Source: Streptomyces sp. ITFR-16
GTDB taxonomy: Bacteria; Actinomycetota; Actinomycetes; Streptomycetales; Streptomycetaceae
Assembly: GCF_031844705.1 (NCBI RefSeq)
Contig: NZ_CP134609.1
Location: 1,922,001-1,986,000 of the forward strand
DNA: 64,000 nucleotides
Direction: 5' to 3'
In this document: positions 28,675 to 35,683 of the stretch, in pieces
Layout: the number at the start of each line of letters is the position of its first letter
Numbering within the stretch: the first letter of the stretch is position 1
Notes under the pieces: generated by a model
Database searches by the model: none
What the model was told of the DNA's origin: nothing
Seen by the model: the letters and a program-made list of their open reading frames with translations, nothing else
Position numbers and translations under genes: made by a program

Positions 28675-29505
28675 TTACTGCGGGTCGGGCCCGGTCGCCA
28701 CCGGGCGGGACTCGTCGCTCGACCACTGCGACCAGGAGCCCGCGTAGAGGGCGCCCGTGTACCCGGCGATCTCCAGAGCGAGCACCTGGTGCGCACCGGA
28801 GACACCCGAGCCGCAGTACACCCCGACCTCCGTGGCGCCCTCGGCCACTCCCAGTGCGGAGAACCGGGAGGACAGCCACTCGGCAGGGCGGAAGCGCCCG
28901 TCATCGGAGACGTTCTCGGTGGTGGGGGCCGACACCGCGCCGGGAATGTGTCCGCCGACCCGGTCGATGGGCTCCACATCGCCCCGGTAGCGCTCGGCGG
29001 CCCGTGCGTCGAGCAGCAGGCCGGTCCTGGCCAGCGCCGCCGCCGCGTCCGCGTCCAGCAGGGGCAGCGCGCCCGGAGCGGGGACGAAATCGCCCTCGGC
29101 GGGCTCCGGGATCTCCTTGGACAGCTCGCCGGTCCAGGCGGCGAGGCCGCCGTCCAGCACCCGGACGTCCCGGTGACCCGCCCAGCGCAGCAGCCACCAG
29201 GCGCGCGCCGCGGCCCAGCCGAGGCCGCCGTCGTACACGATCACCGAGCTGTCCCGGCGGACTCCGGCGCGGCGCATCGCGGCGCCGAATTCCTCCGGGT
29301 CGGGCAGGGGGTGGCGGCCGCCGTCGCCCGCCGGGCCCGCGAGTTCCTCATCGAGGTCAACGAAGACCGCGCCGGGGATGTGCCCGGCCTCGTAGTCGGG
29401 CCGGCCGTGCGGGCCGCCGAGCTGCCAGCGTACGTCCAGGAGCACCGGCGGACGTGGCCCCGCCGACTCGCTCGCACATTCGGATGCGGAGATGATGGGC
29501 TTCAT
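28675..29505 (-). CDS. Sulfurtransferase (two-rhodanese-domain, thiosulfate/3-mercaptopyruvate type)
   Basis: 276 residues from ATG 29505, nine bases after GAGG; an ATG three codons earlier abuts the same site too closely. Two rhodanese domains: the N-terminal, inactive one has LLDVRWQLGG and HIPGAVFVDLDEEL, the C-terminal one has LLDARAAERYRG and the active-site loop CGSGVSG with the catalytic cysteine. Transfers sulfane sulfur from thiosulfate or mercaptopyruvate to cyanide or thiols in the cytosol. Divergent from the VOC gene. Confidence 0.92.
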   Translation of the reverse strand: MKPIISASECASESAGPRPPVLLDVRWQLGGPHGRPDYEAGHIPGAVFVDLDEELAGPAGDGGRHPLPDPEEFGAAMRRAGVRRDSSVIVYDGGLGWAAARAWWLLRWAGHRDVRVLDGGLAAWTGELSKEIPEPAEGDFVPAPGALPLLDADAAAALARTGLLLDARAAERYRGDVEPIDRVGGHIPGAVSAPTTENVSDDGRFRPAEWLSSRFSALGVAEGATEVGVYCGSGVSGAHQVLALEIAGYTGALYAGSWSQWSSDESRPVATGPDPQ

Positions 29506-29738
29506 GGGTGCCATCCTCGCGCAGGGGCCCGCCCATCCGTAACAACGGCGAAACGGCTGTACCGCGACAAACCGGACCTCCTCCGTCGAGATCCCGGAAA
29601 AAGCGGCGCGGCCGAGGCGCATCGTGCGCCGGGTGGTGCAAGCATCTGCACGGGGCGTACACATCCCGTACCGCACAACGGCGCGCCGGCCCCGTTCCCC
29701 CCGTACGGCCACCACGATGGTCCGAGGAGAGAGAGACG

Positions 29739-30515
29739 ATGACCGAGGCTGCCGCTCGGCGTACACCCGGAACACCTTGCTGGGTGAGCCTGATCGTGCA
29801 CGGCCTGCACACGACCCAGAACTTCTACGCCGAGCTGTTCGGCTGGGAGTTCGGGCCCGGCCCCGAGCAGCTCGGCCCGTACGTCCGGGCCCTGATCGAC
29901 GGGAAGGAGGTCGCGGGCATCGGCCAGCTGCCCCCCGACCGGCACCTCCCGATCGCCTGGACCACCTATCTGGCCACGGACGACGCCGACCTGACCGCGG
30001 AGTCGATCCGCGCCTGCGGCGGCACGGTCGCGGTCGGGCCGCTGGACGCGGGAGAGGCGGGCCGGATGGCCATCGCCTCCGATCCGGGCGGGGCCGTGTT
30101 CGGGATCTGGCAGGCGGCCGCGCATCGCGGCACAGCACTGGCCGGGGCGCCCGGCACCCCGGTCTGGAACGAGCTGGTGACCCGGGAGACCTCGACCGTC
30201 GCCAAGTTCTACCAGGCCGTGTTCGGCTACGAGACCGAGGCGGTCGTCTCGGCGGACTTCGATTACCAGACCCTGCACATCCAGGGCAGACCCGTGGCCT
30301 CCCTGCACGGGGTCGGACACACCCTGCTGCGGGACCGCGGGCCGCACTGGATGACGTACTTCGAGGTCGCCGACACGGACGAGGCCGCCCGGCACGTCGT
30401 GGAGCTCGGCGGGCACGTCCTGCAACAGCCCAGGGAAGGGTCTGCGGGCAGGGTGGCGACGGTGGCGGACCCGGAGGGCGCGGTCTTCACGATCGTGTGC
30501 TCGGCCGAGCGCTGA
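29739..30515 (+). CDS. VOC (glyoxalase/bleomycin-resistance fold) protein, two-domain
   Basis: 258 residues. Two tandem vicinal-oxygen-chelate modules (about 12-125 and 137-255): TPCWVSLIVHGLHTTQNFYA with SDPGGAVFGIWQ, and TPVWNELVTRETSTVAKFYQ with VADPEGAVFTIV. The family covers glyoxalases, dioxygenases and drug-binding proteins such as those in the Streptomyces CFP-30 lineage; the reaction here cannot be assigned. A cluster GAGGAGAGAGAG precedes the ATG. Convergent with the kinase-MFS gene nine bases beyond its stop. Confidence 0.88.
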   Translation: MTEAAARRTPGTPCWVSLIVHGLHTTQNFYAELFGWEFGPGPEQLGPYVRALIDGKEVAGIGQLPPDRHLPIAWTTYLATDDADLTAESIRACGGTVAVGPLDAGEAGRMAIASDPGGAVFGIWQAAAHRGTALAGAPGTPVWNELVTRETSTVAKFYQAVFGYETEAVVSADFDYQTLHIQGRPVASLHGVGHTLLRDRGPHWMTYFEVADTDEAARHVVELGGHVLQQPREGSAGRVATVADPEGAVFTIVCSAER

Positions 30516-30524
30516 GCCGTTCCC

Positions 30525-33029
30525 TCACCGGCCCGGGGTTCGCGCCCCGGGCGCCTTGGCCGTGATCATCAGGCCGGCGGCCAGGCAGGCGAGCACCATG
30601 CCGCCGACCGCCCACCAGAGGGAGGTCGTGTAGGCGCGCAGCAGTGACGCCCTTGTGTCGCTCTGCGAGGCCACATGGCTCAGCTCGGTGGCGAGGACAC
30701 TGCTCAGCAGCGCCGAGCCCAGGGTGATGCCCAGCTCGCGGCCCGCCAGGACCGTGCCGGAGCGCACCCCGGCGAGCCCCGGGCCGGCGGCGGCCGTCGC
30801 GGTGGCGAGGAGCGGCATGAAGGACATGCCGGTGCCGAAGCCGGTGAGAAGCAGGCCGGGCAGCACGTGGGTGGCATAGCCGCCGCCGGGTTCGAGCCGG
30901 GTGAGGACCACCAGGCCGACGGTCATGACCGCCAGTCCGCCGACGATCAGGACGCGGGGCTCTGCCCGGATCAGCAGACGGGCGGACACCTGCGTGGCGC
31001 CGATGACGGCCGCGGCGGCCATGGGCAGCAGGGCCGCGCCGGCCCTGGCGGGGGCGTAGCCGAGGACGTCGAGCAGGAAGTGGTTCACGGCCACGAACGA
31101 GCCCATGGTTCCGGAGCCGGCCAGGGCGATGACGAGGAAGCAGCCGAGGCGGTCTTGGCCCGGGGTCCGCGATGCCCCGGCGAAGGAGTCCGCCCGCCCG
31201 GCGTGCCACAGGAGGAAGGCGCCGAGCAGGAGTGCGCCCCCGGTCAGGGCGGCCAGGACCAGCGGCACGGTCCAGCCGTCCGATCCGGCCTGGGTGAGAC
31301 CGTAGCCGAGGGCGACGAGACCGCCGGTGCCCACCAGGACGCCGCCCGAGTCGAGCCGGGCGTCGGTGGGCTCCGGGCGTTCGTGCACCAGGGCCGCCGC
31401 GCCGATCAGGGCGGTGACCGCGAGGGCGGCGACCGCGTACAGGCTCAGGCGCCAGGTCGCGCTCTCCATGAGCCATCCCCCGGCGAACAGGCCCAGCGCC
31501 GAGCCGCCGCCGGCGGTCGCGGCGTAGATACCGATGGCCCGGTGCCGCTCCTCCGGGTCGGTGAAGCCCGTCGTCACCAGGGCCAGCGAGGACGCGGTGA
31601 GCAGCGCGGCGAAGGCGCCCTGCAGCAGGCGGGCGAGGATCAGCAGGTCCTCTCCGCCGGCCGCGCCGCCGAGCGCGGAAGCCACCGCGCATCCGGCGAG
31701 GCCGATGAGGAAGGTGCGACGGCGTCCCGTCCGGTCCGCGATGTGCCCGCCGAGCAGCAGCAGCCCGCCGAAGGAGAGCGTGTAGGCCATGAACAACGGG
31801 CTCAGGGCGTCGGCGCGCATCCCCATGTCGGCCTGGAGGACCGGCGCCGCCAGGTTGAAGGACGTCACGTCGAGCAGCACCAGCAGCTGCGCCAGGACGA
31901 TCACCGCAAGACCCCACCAGCGCCGGGGGTGCGGCGGCGCCGGGTCCCCGGGGTGGGCGGCCGCCGGGAAGCCGGACCAGGTGCCCGGGGGCGTCGGCGG
32001 TCCGAATCCCTGCGGTGTGCCGAACGGCGACGGCGCCGTCGGGGCGTAGGCGGGCGGCGGGGGCGCGGTCTGCGGGCGGGCGGTCTTGACCAGCGGGTCC
32101 GGCCGTGCGGGCGGGGCGTCCACGGGCAGGTCGGGGGCGTAGTCCAGCAGTTGGGCCGCGTGGCGCCCGAGCTGGGCGAGGACCACGCCCGGCAGCCACT
32201 CGGCCGTCGAGTCCTGCGCCGTGCGGGCGGCCACCTCCTTCGGGGTGGGCCGCTTGGCCGGATCCTTCTCCAGGCAGGCGCGTACGAGGTCGAGCAGTGA
32301 GGCGGGCACGCCGGTGAGGTCCGGTTCGTCCTCGGCGATCCGGAAGAGGTGCGCGGGCAGGCCGGTGTCGGCCGCGCCGAAGAGCAGGCGTCCGGTGGCC
32401 GCGTGGACGAGGACGGCGCCGAGGCAGAAGACGTCGCTGGCCGGGGTGAGTTCGAGGCCGCGGACCTGTTCGGGCGACATGAAGCCCGGGGACCCGATCA
32501 GCATGCCCGTGCGGGTGTGCAGGCTGTCCCCGGCGAGGCTGTCCATGGCCCGGGCGATGCCGAAGTCGATGACCCGGGGCCCGTCGACGGTGACGAGGAC
32601 GTTGGAGGGCTTGAGGTCGCGGTGGATCAGGCCCGCCGAGTGCACCGCCTCCAGGGCGAGGGCGAGCCGGTTGGCGAGGACACGGACCGAGTGCTCGGGC
32701 AGCGGGCCGAAGTCCTTGGCGACGACCGTGGTCAGGTCGGGGCCGGGGATGTAACGCGTCGCCACCCAGGGGACGGCGGCCTCGGGGTCGGCGTCGAGCA
32801 CCTCCGCGGTCCAGCTGCCGCCGACCCGGCGCGCGGCGGCGACCTCGCGGGCGAAGCGCGGGCGGAACTCCTGGTTCCCGGCGTACTCGGCCTGCACGAC
32901 CTTGACGGCCACGGTACGGCCGGCCTCGGAGCGGCCCAGATAGACCAGGCCCATGCCTCCTTCGCCCAGCCGGGAGATCAGACGGTACGGGCCGATGCGG
33001 GCCGGATCCTGGGAGGTCAGCGGGTTCAC
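30525..33029 (-). CDS. Serine/threonine protein kinase fused to an MFS (EmrB/QacA-type) transporter
   Basis: 834 residues in one uninterrupted frame, GTG start. Residues 13-275 are a eukaryotic-type kinase: glycine loop LGEGGMG (21-27), K43 in VAVKVV, catalytic HRDLKPSN (136-143), DFG (155-157), and the APE-equivalent SPEQ (185-188). A Pro-rich linker (about 300-370) leads into an MFS domain of about 14 helices with motif A GGHIADRTGRRR. The kinase is cytosolic and the transporter is in the membrane. Likely role: exporter or uptake carrier regulated by its own kinase; substrate unknown. No Shine-Dalgarno; TATCTT ends seven bases before the GTG, so the mRNA may be leaderless. Confidence 0.93.
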   Translation of the reverse strand: MNPLTSQDPARIGPYRLISRLGEGGMGLVYLGRSEAGRTVAVKVVQAEYAGNQEFRPRFAREVAAARRVGGSWTAEVLDADPEAAVPWVATRYIPGPDLTTVVAKDFGPLPEHSVRVLANRLALALEAVHSAGLIHRDLKPSNVLVTVDGPRVIDFGIARAMDSLAGDSLHTRTGMLIGSPGFMSPEQVRGLELTPASDVFCLGAVLVHAATGRLLFGAADTGLPAHLFRIAEDEPDLTGVPASLLDLVRACLEKDPAKRPTPKEVAARTAQDSTAEWLPGVVLAQLGRHAAQLLDYAPDLPVDAPPARPDPLVKTARPQTAPPPPAYAPTAPSPFGTPQGFGPPTPPGTWSGFPAAAHPGDPAPPHPRRWWGLAVIVLAQLLVLLDVTSFNLAAPVLQADMGMRADALSPLFMAYTLSFGGLLLLGGHIADRTGRRRTFLIGLAGCAVASALGGAAGGEDLLILARLLQGAFAALLTASSLALVTTGFTDPEERHRAIGIYAATAGGGSALGLFAGGWLMESATWRLSLYAVAALAVTALIGAAALVHERPEPTDARLDSGGVLVGTGGLVALGYGLTQAGSDGWTVPLVLAALTGGALLLGAFLLWHAGRADSFAGASRTPGQDRLGCFLVIALAGSGTMGSFVAVNHFLLDVLGYAPARAGAALLPMAAAAVIGATQVSARLLIRAEPRVLIVGGLAVMTVGLVVLTRLEPGGGYATHVLPGLLLTGFGTGMSFMPLLATATAAAGPGLAGVRSGTVLAGRELGITLGSALLSSVLATELSHVASQSDTRASLLRAYTTSLWWAVGGMVLACLAAGLMITAKAPGARTPGR

Positions 33030-33035
33030 GGAAGC

Positions 33036-33041
33036 AAGATA
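33036..33041 (-). promoter_or_regulatory. Possible -10 box for a leaderless kinase-MFS transcript
   Basis: TATCTT on the minus strand, six bases before the GTG at 33029. The spacing fits transcription starting at the start codon. No convincing -35 box is seen. Confidence 0.3.
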
Positions 33042-33100
33042 GTCCAACTGTCCGAGACGGGACGGTGATCCGCCGAATCCCCGCCGCAAGCCCGGTCGGC

Positions 33101-33751
33101 TCAGGCGGAATTGACCGGCAGCACGTCGGGCGAGAGCGCGCCGGCACGGGCGGCGGCGCTGGTCATGCGGCGGTTGTGGTGGCGCCGGCACAGCACCTCG
33201 TAACCGATCTCCTCCACCGGCCGGTTGACGTCGCCGACGACCACCTGGGCCCCCTCGACCACCATCTCCCCGCCCACCGTGCGGGCGTTGTGGGTGGCGC
33301 GGGCGCCGCACCAGCACAGCGCCTCCACCTGGAGGGCCTCTATCCGGTCGGCGAGCTCGATCAGCCGCTGCGAGCCGGGGAAGAGCCGGGTGCGGAAGTC
33401 GGTGGTGATGCCGAAGGCGAAGACGTCGAGCCCGAGGTCGTCGACGACCCGGGCCAGCTGGTCGATCTGCTCGGGGGCGAGGAACTGCGCCTCGTCGACG
33501 ATCACATAGTCGGCCTTGCCGCCCTTGGACAGCAGGTCGACCAGATACCCGTACATGTCCATGCCCTCGGTGGCCTCGACCGCCTCGGTGACCAGGCCGA
33601 GACGCGAGGAGAGCTTGGCCTCCCCCGCCCGGTCGTCCCGGGTGAAGATCACGCCCTCCAGGCCGCGCGCGGACCGGTTGTGGCCGATCTGGAGGGCCAG
33701 CGTGCTCTTTCCGCAGTCCATCGTTCCGGAGAAGAACACAAGCTCGGGCAT
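33101..33751 (-). CDS. tdk: Thymidine kinase
   Basis: 216 residues, type II. Phosphorylates thymidine for the salvage of dTMP. P-loop GTMDCGKST (9-17), Walker-B-like VIVDEAQFL with the catalytic glutamate, lasso region with the zinc cysteines ALCWCGARATHNAR and a second pair contributed by EVLCRRHHNRR. Length and order match the family. It lies 71 bases upstream of the kinase-MFS gene and 58 bases downstream of a phosphodiesterase-like gene. Confidence 0.95.
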   Translation of the reverse strand: MPELVFFSGTMDCGKSTLALQIGHNRSARGLEGVIFTRDDRAGEAKLSSRLGLVTEAVEATEGMDMYGYLVDLLSKGGKADYVIVDEAQFLAPEQIDQLARVVDDLGLDVFAFGITTDFRTRLFPGSQRLIELADRIEALQVEALCWCGARATHNARTVGGEMVVEGAQVVVGDVNRPVEEIGYEVLCRRHHNRRMTSAAARAGALSPDVLPVNSA

Positions 33752-33809
33752 GAGGGGTCGAGCACCTTTCGGGACGGGCTGCGGGGACGGCGGGACGGGA
33801 CGGCAGGGT

Positions 33810-34997
33810 CTACGAGCGTACTTCGAGGAGCGGGACGAGCTGCTCGACGGGGGTCATCGAGCCGTGCATGCCGACCATGGCGGACTCGTGGGGCTCGTTG
33901 ACGGATGCGGTGATCACCACGTCGTCGCGGGCCGCCGCGACCACATCGCCGATCCTGCCGTGCACCCGTTCGTCGATGCGGGGGCCGAACCAGCCCGCCG
34001 CGACGGCCTCGTCACGGCTCGCGACCCAGAACTGCTCGCCGAGCACCTCGCGCCAGACGGTCAGCACATCGGCCTCGGCGCCCGGGACGGCGTACACATG
34101 GCGGGCGCGGCCCTCGCCGCCGAGCAGCGCGACGCCCGCGCGCAGCTCCCAGTCCTCGTCGAAGTCGATCCGGGACTGCTCGTCGAAGGGGATGTCGATC
34201 ATCCCGTGGTCGGCCGTGATGTAGAGCGCCGAGCGCGGCGGAAGCTGCTCGGCGAGGCGCCGGGCCAGCCCGTCGACGTACATCAGCTGGCCGCGCCAGG
34301 CGTCGGAGTCGACGCCGAAGCGGTGGCCCTTGCCGTCGACCTCGCTGTAGTACGTGTAGACGAGCGAGCGGTCGCCGGCGGCCAGCCGCTCGGCGGCGGT
34401 GTCCATCCGCTCCTCGCCGGTGAGCCGGCCGAGGAACGAGCCGCCGCTGAGCGCGACCTTGGTCAGCGGGGTCTGCTCGAAGGCGGGGGCGGAGACCTGG
34501 GCGGTCCGGACTCCCGCCGCGTCGGCGCGCTGGAAGACGGTGGGGTAGGGCTGCCAGACCTTCGGCGCGGTCCAGGGAGTCCAGCGGAGCTGGTTCATCA
34601 GCGCGCCGGTCTCGGGGTTGCGGACGGTGTAGCCGGGCAGGCCGTGCTCGCCGGGGGGCAGTCCTGTGCCCACCGAGGCGAGCGAGGTCGCGGTCGTGGC
34701 GGGGAAGCCCGCCGTGACCGGGCGGCCCGTGCCGCCGCGCGAGGTCGGCAGCAGGGAGTGCAGGAACGGGGCCTCGTCGGGGTGCGCCTTGATCTGTTCC
34801 CAGCCGAGACCGTCGATCAGGAAGACGCAGTTGCGGTCGGCCGGGGTGAGTTCGGGAATCGTCGCCTCGAAGCCGGGGACGCCCTGCCCGGCGGCCAGCG
34901 TCGGCAGCAGGTCGGCGAGCGAACCGCTGCCGTACTCGGGTACGGGCGCGGTGTCGACGGGCAGCAGGACGGGGTCCTGCCAGGCCGGCTGGGCCAT
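33810..34997 (-). CDS. Alkaline-phosphatase-superfamily nucleotide pyrophosphatase/phosphodiesterase
   Basis: 395 residues, no signal peptide. Metal-dependent esterase of the NPP branch: NCVFLIDGLGWEQ (first aspartate), PATTATSLASVGTG (catalytic Thr region), YSEVDGKGHRFG and ITADHGMIDIP (metal-binding Asp/His). Expected to hydrolyse nucleotide pyrophosphates or phosphodiesters in the cytosol. Its ATG overlaps the stop of the DUF5998 gene (TGATG), so the two proteins may work together. Confidence 0.88.
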   Translation of the reverse strand: MAQPAWQDPVLLPVDTAPVPEYGSGSLADLLPTLAAGQGVPGFEATIPELTPADRNCVFLIDGLGWEQIKAHPDEAPFLHSLLPTSRGGTGRPVTAGFPATTATSLASVGTGLPPGEHGLPGYTVRNPETGALMNQLRWTPWTAPKVWQPYPTVFQRADAAGVRTAQVSAPAFEQTPLTKVALSGGSFLGRLTGEERMDTAAERLAAGDRSLVYTYYSEVDGKGHRFGVDSDAWRGQLMYVDGLARRLAEQLPPRSALYITADHGMIDIPFDEQSRIDFDEDWELRAGVALLGGEGRARHVYAVPGAEADVLTVWREVLGEQFWVASRDEAVAAGWFGPRIDERVHGRIGDVVAAARDDVVITASVNEPHESAMVGMHGSMTPVEQLVPLLEVRS

Positions 34998-35593
34998 CAG
35001 CGGCCGGCCGCCGCGGTCGCGGCCGTGGCCTCGGAGAGCGCCTGGGCGAAGGCCAGGGTCTGGCGCACGGTGTCCGGGCCGTCGCCGGCCTCGCTGACCC
35101 GCAGGCTCAGGTCGTCGGCGGTGGAGCTGCCGGTGTAGCCGTGGTCGGCCTCACAGTTGGGATCGCCGCAGGCGGCGGGCTCCAGGTCGATCCGGGAGAC
35201 CGCGCCCCAGCCGATGGTCAGGACGACCTCGCGGGGCAGCGTGCCCGGGACGTACTTCTCCGGGTTGGCCACGACCCGGCTGACCACGACCGAGGAGATC
35301 CGGTCGAGCTTGACCGACTCGGTGGAGGTGGTGGCGTAGGGCGTCGGGGAGCTGGTGTCGGCGTTCTGCTCGTCGGTGTGGCTGACGATGAAGCGGGTGT
35401 CCGTGAGCACCAGGACCGTGACGTGCCGGCGCACCTCGTTGGAGTCGAAGGTGGTCTCCTGGTGCACCAGGTACGAAGCGACCGGCTCACCGCCGACGGC
35501 GGCCTCCACCGCCTCGGCCACGAGGGCCGGGTAGTAGCCGCTGCGCTCGATCGCCGCGCGCAGCCCCTGGGTCGTCGTACCGGTCTTAGCCAT
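34997..35593 (-). CDS. DUF5998 protein
   Basis: 198 residues from ATG 35593 (MAKTGTTTQGLRAAIERSGYY), nine bases after AGGA; an ATG three codons upstream abuts the same site. Mixed alpha/beta protein with RRHVTVLVLTDTRFIVSHTDE and a cysteine/histidine cluster CGDPNCEADHGYTG that could bind zinc. No established function. Coupled by TGATG to the phosphodiesterase gene that follows. Confidence 0.85.
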   Translation of the reverse strand: MAKTGTTTQGLRAAIERSGYYPALVAEAVEAAVGGEPVASYLVHQETTFDSNEVRRHVTVLVLTDTRFIVSHTDEQNADTSSPTPYATTSTESVKLDRISSVVVSRVVANPEKYVPGTLPREVVLTIGWGAVSRIDLEPAACGDPNCEADHGYTGSSTADDLSLRVSEAGDGPDTVRQTLAFAQALSEATAATAAAGR

Positions 35594-35683
35594 ACGCACC
35601 ATCCTACGGGGGGCGGATGGCTGCCGGGGACGCCGCGGGGCCCCCGTACCGGCGGGGTCCAGGGGGACACGAGCGCGGCCGCG

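Noticed and set aside
30531-30552. 8-bp GC hairpin GCCCGGGG/CCCCGGGC as a terminator between the VOC and kinase-MFS genes
   Set aside because: Short, in coding sequence, no T-run, and such palindromes are frequent by chance at this G+C content.
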